From the NCBI GenBank assembly GCA_023419095.1, contig JAEZYN010000028.1:1-45251 (forward strand): a stretch of DNA of 45,251 nt, read 5' to 3'. This DNA is from Bacteroidota bacterium (lineage in GTDB: Bacteria; Bacteroidota; Bacteroidia; Flavobacteriales; Weeksellaceae). A program made the position numbers and the translations under genes. The notes beneath the pieces are model-generated. The model saw nothing but the letters and a program-made list of their open reading frames with translations. It did no database searches and had not been told where the DNA came from. Of this stretch, positions 41,686 through 45,251 are shown piece by piece. The first letter of the stretch is position 1. Each line of letters starts with the position of its first letter.

Positions 41686-44061
41686 TTATTTATTAAAATC
41701 TATGTCGTCACCCGTATTCAGATTTTCGTTGAGATTTTCTTCTTTAGGTGTGCTTCGTGGCGTGGTTCGCGGTTCGCTTACCGTTGGATTTTTTATTTCA
41801 TCAATGGTTTGCAGTCCGCCGTCGTCGCCGTATCCGCCAAGCCCCTGAAGATCGGCACAGCTGCCGGTCCAGTTCGAGGGTTTCACGAATTTATCTTCTT
41901 TCAGCACACCCAGCGATGAATCTGCCCACACTTTTTTCATGAAAATAGCCCAGATAGGTAAAGCCATTTTTGCGCCCTGTCCTTCACCGGTACCGCGGAA
42001 GTGAGTTGCGCGGTCTTCCCAGCCTACCCACACACCGGTTGCTAAGTTGGGTGTAATTCCCATAAACCAGCCGTCTGAGTTGTTCTGTGTGGTTCCTGTC
42101 TTCGCGGCGATTTCTATTCCTTTTTCCACCCCTCTTCTTCCAAGTTCTCCGGATGCTGTACCGAATTCTGCCACACCTTTCATCAGATCGATCATGGTGT
42201 ATGCGTAAAGCTCGTTCATGACTTCCTTGAGAACGGGTTTTACCTCTTTTATGACGCGCCCGTTGGCATCTTCAATCCGCCAGATCATCTCTGGCTTGAT
42301 ATAGTTTCCATAATTCGCAAATGTAGAGTAGGCACCCAACATTTCGTATATGGTGATATCCGATGATCCTAAAGCTACCGCATATTCATTCGGTATTTCT
42401 TCAGTTACGCCAAGGTCACGCGCGGTCTGTATAACGCTTTTTGGCGTCGTCATTTCAATAAGTCGTACCGCTACAGGGTTTTTAGAGTGGGCTAGTGCAT
42501 CTCTCAATGTTAGCATACCACCCGATCCTTCTACCGTCCAGGTTCCTTTTCGGTAGGTAGCATTCGAGACTGTGGAGCAAGGCGTCATGCCCAACTTCAT
42601 GATAGCCGTTGCGTAAACGAAAGGTTTGAAGGTAGATCCAACCTGTCTTTTTCCCTGTTTGATATGATCATATTGAAAATGCTGCCAATTGATTCCACCT
42701 ACCCAGGCTTTAATTTCACCAGTTCCCGGCACCATAGACATCAGGCCGGCCTGCGCAATCTGCTTGTGGTAACGGATGGAATCCCAAGGCGACATTTCCA
42801 CTTCTTCTTCACCGTTCCACGTGAAACGCGAGGTTTTGATAGGCTTTTTAAACTCCATCAAGATCGAATCTTCAGGTACACCGGCGTTTTTAAGCTGCTT
42901 ATACCTGCCGGTACGTTTCATCGCCTGCACCATAATTCCCTGAATTTGTTTGTCATCAAGAAAGTAAAAAGGTTTTTGCTTGCGTCCGCGCTGCTCCGCA
43001 TCAAAACGTTTTTGTAGGTCTGTTAAATGTTCTTTGATCGCATCTTCTGCATACACCTGCATCTTCGAATCAAGCGTTACGTAAATTTTGAGGCCATCTT
43101 TAAACAGATTTAAAGTCTTGCCTGTTTTCTTTTCATAATCTTTCAGGTAAGCGTCAATTTCTTTTCGAAGATAAAATTTGTAGTAGGCAGAGTAGCCTTC
43201 ATCAATTGTTTTAATAGGATGGAAATCTGTCTTGATGGGTTCCGCTACAGCTTTTTCGTAAGTCTGCTGATCCAGGTAGCCGGTCTTTAGCATTTGATCC
43301 AACACTACATCACGCCGACGCTTTGCCCGTTCCGGATTTCTGAGCGGATTGTTGGCAACCGGCGCTTCCAGCATTGCGACAAAAGTGGCTGCCTCCGGCA
43401 GCGTGAGTTGGTTTGTTTTCTTATTAAAGTAAATTCGGGAAGCCATCTCGATCCCGTTCGCATTATTCACAAAATCGAACTTATTGAAGTATAAAGTGAT
43501 GATTTCCTCTTTGGTATAGCGCTTTTCAAGACTTACAGCCACAACCCATTCCTTCAGCTTTTGGAATGCGCGTTCGATCCTGTTTTGTGAAACCCGGTCT
43601 GTAAACAACAGTTTTGCCAACTGCTGCGTAATCGTGGATCCACCACCGCGCTGGCCACCATACACAACGGCTCTTGCAACCGACTGTAAATCAATGCCTG
43701 AGTGTTCTTTGAATCGTTCGTCTTCTTTGGCCTGAAGTGCATAAATAAGATGTGGAGGCAGCTCTTTGTAAGTTACCGGTTGGGTTTTTTCTTTCTCAAA
43801 TTTGCCTAAAAGTTTTCCGTCCGATGAATAGATTTCAGAAGCAACGTAAATATCCGGATTTTCAAGTTCTTTCACATCAGGCATGCTGCCCAGAAAGCCC
43901 TGAGATACCGCGAAAAAAAGGAGTGCAATACCCAAAACTACGGCGGCAAGCAACATCCAGACGGTTTTTACCCATTTTCGCCAGCCTTTGTTTTTTAATT
44001 TTTTTGGCGGAAGCGGAAATTTCTGTTGAGGTTTGCTTCCGGGAGTTTTTTTGTTTTCCAT
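41686..44061 (-). CDS. Penicillin-binding protein 1A (bifunctional transglycosylase/transpeptidase)
   Basis: A 791-residue class A PBP that polymerises and cross-links peptidoglycan. A Lys/Pro-rich cytoplasmic tail (1-32) precedes the membrane anchor (about 33-55). The GT51 glycosyltransferase has AKEDERFKEHSGID (catalytic Glu, about 110) and GGSTITQQLAKLLF. The transpeptidase domain has the SxxK serine in GSTFKPFVYA (about 480), the SxN in HSKNPVA and KTGTTQ (about 645). A Pro/Thr-rich tail follows. The gene carries an internal parS-like palindrome at 42813-42828. It starts 8 bases after the gldH stop. Confidence 0.95.
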   Translation of the reverse strand: MENKKTPGSKPQQKFPLPPKKLKNKGWRKWVKTVWMLLAAVVLGIALLFFAVSQGFLGSMPDVKELENPDIYVASEIYSSDGKLLGKFEKEKTQPVTYKELPPHLIYALQAKEDERFKEHSGIDLQSVARAVVYGGQRGGGSTITQQLAKLLFTDRVSQNRIERAFQKLKEWVVAVSLEKRYTKEEIITLYFNKFDFVNNANGIEMASRIYFNKKTNQLTLPEAATFVAMLEAPVANNPLRNPERAKRRRDVVLDQMLKTGYLDQQTYEKAVAEPIKTDFHPIKTIDEGYSAYYKFYLRKEIDAYLKDYEKKTGKTLNLFKDGLKIYVTLDSKMQVYAEDAIKEHLTDLQKRFDAEQRGRKQKPFYFLDDKQIQGIMVQAMKRTGRYKQLKNAGVPEDSILMEFKKPIKTSRFTWNGEEEVEMSPWDSIRYHKQIAQAGLMSMVPGTGEIKAWVGGINWQHFQYDHIKQGKRQVGSTFKPFVYATAIMKLGMTPCSTVSNATYRKGTWTVEGSGGMLTLRDALAHSKNPVAVRLIEMTTPKSVIQTARDLGVTEEIPNEYAVALGSSDITIYEMLGAYSTFANYGNYIKPEMIWRIEDANGRVIKEVKPVLKEVMNELYAYTMIDLMKGVAEFGTASGELGRRGVEKGIEIAAKTGTTQNNSDGWFMGITPNLATGVWVGWEDRATHFRGTGEGQGAKMALPIWAIFMKKVWADSSLGVLKEDKFVKPSNWTGSCADLQGLGGYGDDGGLQTIDEIKNPTVSEPRTTPRSTPKEENLNENLNTGDDIDFNK
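42813..42828. other. parS-like site inside pbp1A
   Basis: CGTTCCACGTGAAACG is a 14-bp match to the parS core GTTCCACGTGAAAC (the B. subtilis form has T and A at the two outer positions). It lies in the PBP1A coding sequence over the codons for Ser-Arg-Phe-Thr-Trp-Asn-Gly, 28 kb from the mnmG pair. Weaker than the two perfect sites, and it may be coincidental. Confidence 0.45.
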
Positions 44062-44069
44062 AAATTACG

Positions 44070-44537
44070 TTACGGTTGCGGCGTTTCTATTTTAATGCCA
44101 ATATCTTCTATACCCTTTAGGCTATCTGTGCGCATGGCCTGTGTAATCCCAATCTCATACTTTGCGTTTCGGGGAAATTTGTAATTCAGTTTATACTGAA
44201 ACATAATTTCTTTGGTGTCACCAAAACCTTTTCCGAGCCATGTACCGTCAGACTGCGCAAGAATGTAGTTCAGCGTGTCAGTTTTCATAACGCGTTTCCC
44301 TTCTTTTAATTTTACGATCAGCCTAATGTTACTGTACGGATAATCATTATTGTTCCTTACAACAAATATAATGTTTTTAGGATTTTGCGCATCACTTATA
44401 TTAAAGCTGAATTTCTGCACATCATTTTTAGGCCAGTTTCCGTCAAGACGCTTCATCTCAAGCAATTCGCTCGAATCTGTGCACGAAAACAGCAAGACTG
44501 ATAACAGAAAAACGGGCACGATCTTAAGCACGGTCAT
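44070..44537 (-). CDS. gldH: Gliding motility lipoprotein GldH
   Basis: A 155-residue lipoprotein needed for gliding motility and, in part, type IX secretion in Flavobacterium. The signal peptide ends in LLFSC with Cys19 as the lipid site. The mature domain (about 25-150) is beta-rich with the family pattern NPKNIIFVVRNNNDYPYSNIRLIVKL and TWLGKGFGDTKEIMFQYK. ATG 44537 is chosen over the longer frame from 44747, because only it gives a signal peptide. The start overlaps the ricT stop by 14 bases. The ricT-gldH-pbp1A order is, to my recollection, conserved in flavobacteria. With PorW/SprE at 3-5.5 kb it supports a type IX system. Confidence 0.92.
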   Translation of the reverse strand: MTVLKIVPVFLLSVLLFSCTDSSELLEMKRLDGNWPKNDVQKFSFNISDAQNPKNIIFVVRNNNDYPYSNIRLIVKLKEGKRVMKTDTLNYILAQSDGTWLGKGFGDTKEIMFQYKLNYKFPRNAKYEIGITQAMRTDSLKGIEDIGIKIETPQP

Positions 44538-45251
44538 CACGTTTTGGCTGAAACTTTTTCTTGAATTTCTTGGATTGTCCTCCTGCCTGTGGCTGTTCTC
44601 CTTTGGGCGCGTTTCTTTCAGAATTCTGCTTTCGCGGCGCAGCAGATTTAGGCTGAGAGCGGTTTTCCGGTTTTTGATTTGGGTTTGGCTTGCCTTTTTT
44701 CCGGTTTTGATTTGGATTTCTGTTTTTGCGTTCAAAACGGTCAACACTGCTTTCCTGGATGAGGTCTACAGATTTTACGGCAACATCGTGTTTCTGTAAA
44801 TCTTCCAGCGGTGGTGTTTTCTCGCCTTTTTTATTTTGTGCAAGGAGTTTTTTCACGTCCGCGACATCCAGATCATACCAGGCCATCGAACGTTCCACAT
44901 AGGCAAACCACATTTTCTTCTTGAAAACATCGATTTTAATGCAGAAGGCACGCCCTTTTTCAGTATCTAATGTTGCATTTGAAGGCGGGAAATCGCTAAG
45001 CGCATCGAGGTAACTGTCGAGTTCGTAATTCAGACAACATTTAAGTTTTCCGCATTGTCCTGCCAGCTTTTGGGGATTAATGCTGAGCTGCTGATAACGG
45101 GCAGCGTTGGTATTCACAGACCGAAAATCTGTAAGCCAGGTTGAGCAGCACAATTCACGTCCGCAAGAACCGATGCCTCCAACTTTTGCAGCTTCCTGTC
45201 GGAAACCGATCTGTTTCATATCGATCTTTGTGCGGAAAGCCGACGCATATT
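44524..45251 (-). CDS. ricT: PSP1-domain protein RicT/YaaT-like (5' end beyond window)
   Basis: The C-terminal portion of a PSP1-domain protein of the RicT (YaaT) family; in Bacillus RicT works with RicA and RicF in mRNA maturation. The frame is open at base 45251 (reading AYASAFRTKIDMKQIGF), so the N-terminus is outside. The hallmark KVGGIGSCGRELCCSTWL and QCGKLKCCLNYELD with paired cysteines can hold Fe-S clusters as in the Bacillus complex. After about residue 150 of the visible part the tail is a long Lys/Arg/Asn/Gln/Pro-rich low-complexity stretch (NPNQNRKKGKPNPNQK...), likely RNA-binding or disordered. It overlaps gldH by 14 bases. Confidence 0.92.
   Translation of the reverse strand, partial: YASAFRTKIDMKQIGFRQEAAKVGGIGSCGRELCCSTWLTDFRSVNTNAARYQQLSINPQKLAGQCGKLKCCLNYELDSYLDALSDFPPSNATLDTEKGRAFCIKIDVFKKKMWFAYVERSMAWYDLDVADVKKLLAQNKKGEKTPPLEDLQKHDVAVKSVDLIQESSVDRFERKNRNPNQNRKKGKPNPNQKPENRSQPKSAAPRKQNSERNAPKGEQPQAGGQSKKFKKKFQPKRDDRA

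Noticed and set aside
1..45251. tRNA, rRNA, CRISPR arrays, insertion sequences, prophage or riboswitches
   Set aside because: Intergenic gaps were read on both strands. No cloverleaf, no regularly spaced repeats with unique spacers, no transposase or integrase frames and no riboswitch consensus were recognised; a covariance search would be needed to exclude unusual RNAs.

Overview
The window reads as chromosomal DNA from a member of the Bacteroidota, most likely the Flavobacteriia and probably the Chryseobacterium/Kaistella group (Weeksellaceae). The evidence is two gliding/type IX secretion proteins (a PorW/SprE-like TPR lipoprotein and GldH), a fused MurF-alanine racemase, 2TM-domain signalling proteins, -7 promoter boxes of the TAnnTTTG type, and few Shine-Dalgarno sites. 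The lineage call rests on remembered gene content, not on a search. Almost all of it is housekeeping DNA. I see no prophage, transposon, CRISPR array, tRNA or rRNA.

Layout. 1-1.0 kb: an ECF sigma factor and a downstream membrane protein cut by the window edge. 1.07-5.5 kb (+): Rossmann/DUF2520 protein, KdsC-like phosphatase, Maf, PorW/SprE. 5.5-11.6 kb (-): LysE-type transporter, LD-carboxypeptidase, YraN, an SDR, TsaB, plus RpiB and RNase R. 11.62-12.31 kb: a 686-bp intergenic region with a GC-rich structured repeat and a cluster of DnaA-box-like sites. 12.3-13.5 kb: pgk. 13.6-22.0 kb (-): tdk, murF-alr, a patatin/outer-membrane-barrel protein, ybeY, mnmG and a methyltransferase; mnmG is bracketed by two perfect 16-bp parS palindromes. 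22.1-25.9 kb (+): an acidic hypothetical protein, a Mur ligase, rsmI, fabG. 25.9-26.2 kb: a second copy of the structured repeat, a terminator and a 21-bp tandem repeat. 26.2-28.6 kb (-): surE, an HD alarmone-hydrolase-like gene and guaC. 28.8-33.5 kb (+): a Prc protease and a LytS/LytTR two-component module. 33.6-38.1 kb (-): mnmA, a candidate 44-residue protein, a TPR protein and a TonB-dependent receptor. 38.2-38.7 kb (+): sodC. 38.8-45.25 kb (-): a multi-pass membrane protein, SelO, and the pbp1A-gldH-ricT group.

The most notable signal is not a protein. Two perfect DnaA boxes and three one-mismatch boxes lie within 276 bp of AT-rich intergenic DNA between the divergent rpiB and pgk genes. 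Two perfect parS sites lie 2.3 and 4.2 kb further on, around mnmG (gidA), a classical origin neighbour. Together these suggest that the window carries the chromosomal replication origin and its partition centromere. A third parS-like site lies inside pbp1A, 28 kb away from the other two.

Functionally the genes centre on the cell envelope (KdsC, MurF-Alr, MurC-like ligase, LD-carboxypeptidase, PBP1A, Prc), tRNA and rRNA maturation (TsaB, MnmG, MnmA, RsmI, YbeY, RNase R), nucleotide metabolism (Tdk, GuaC, SurE, HD protein, Maf) and type IX secretion (PorW/SprE, GldH).
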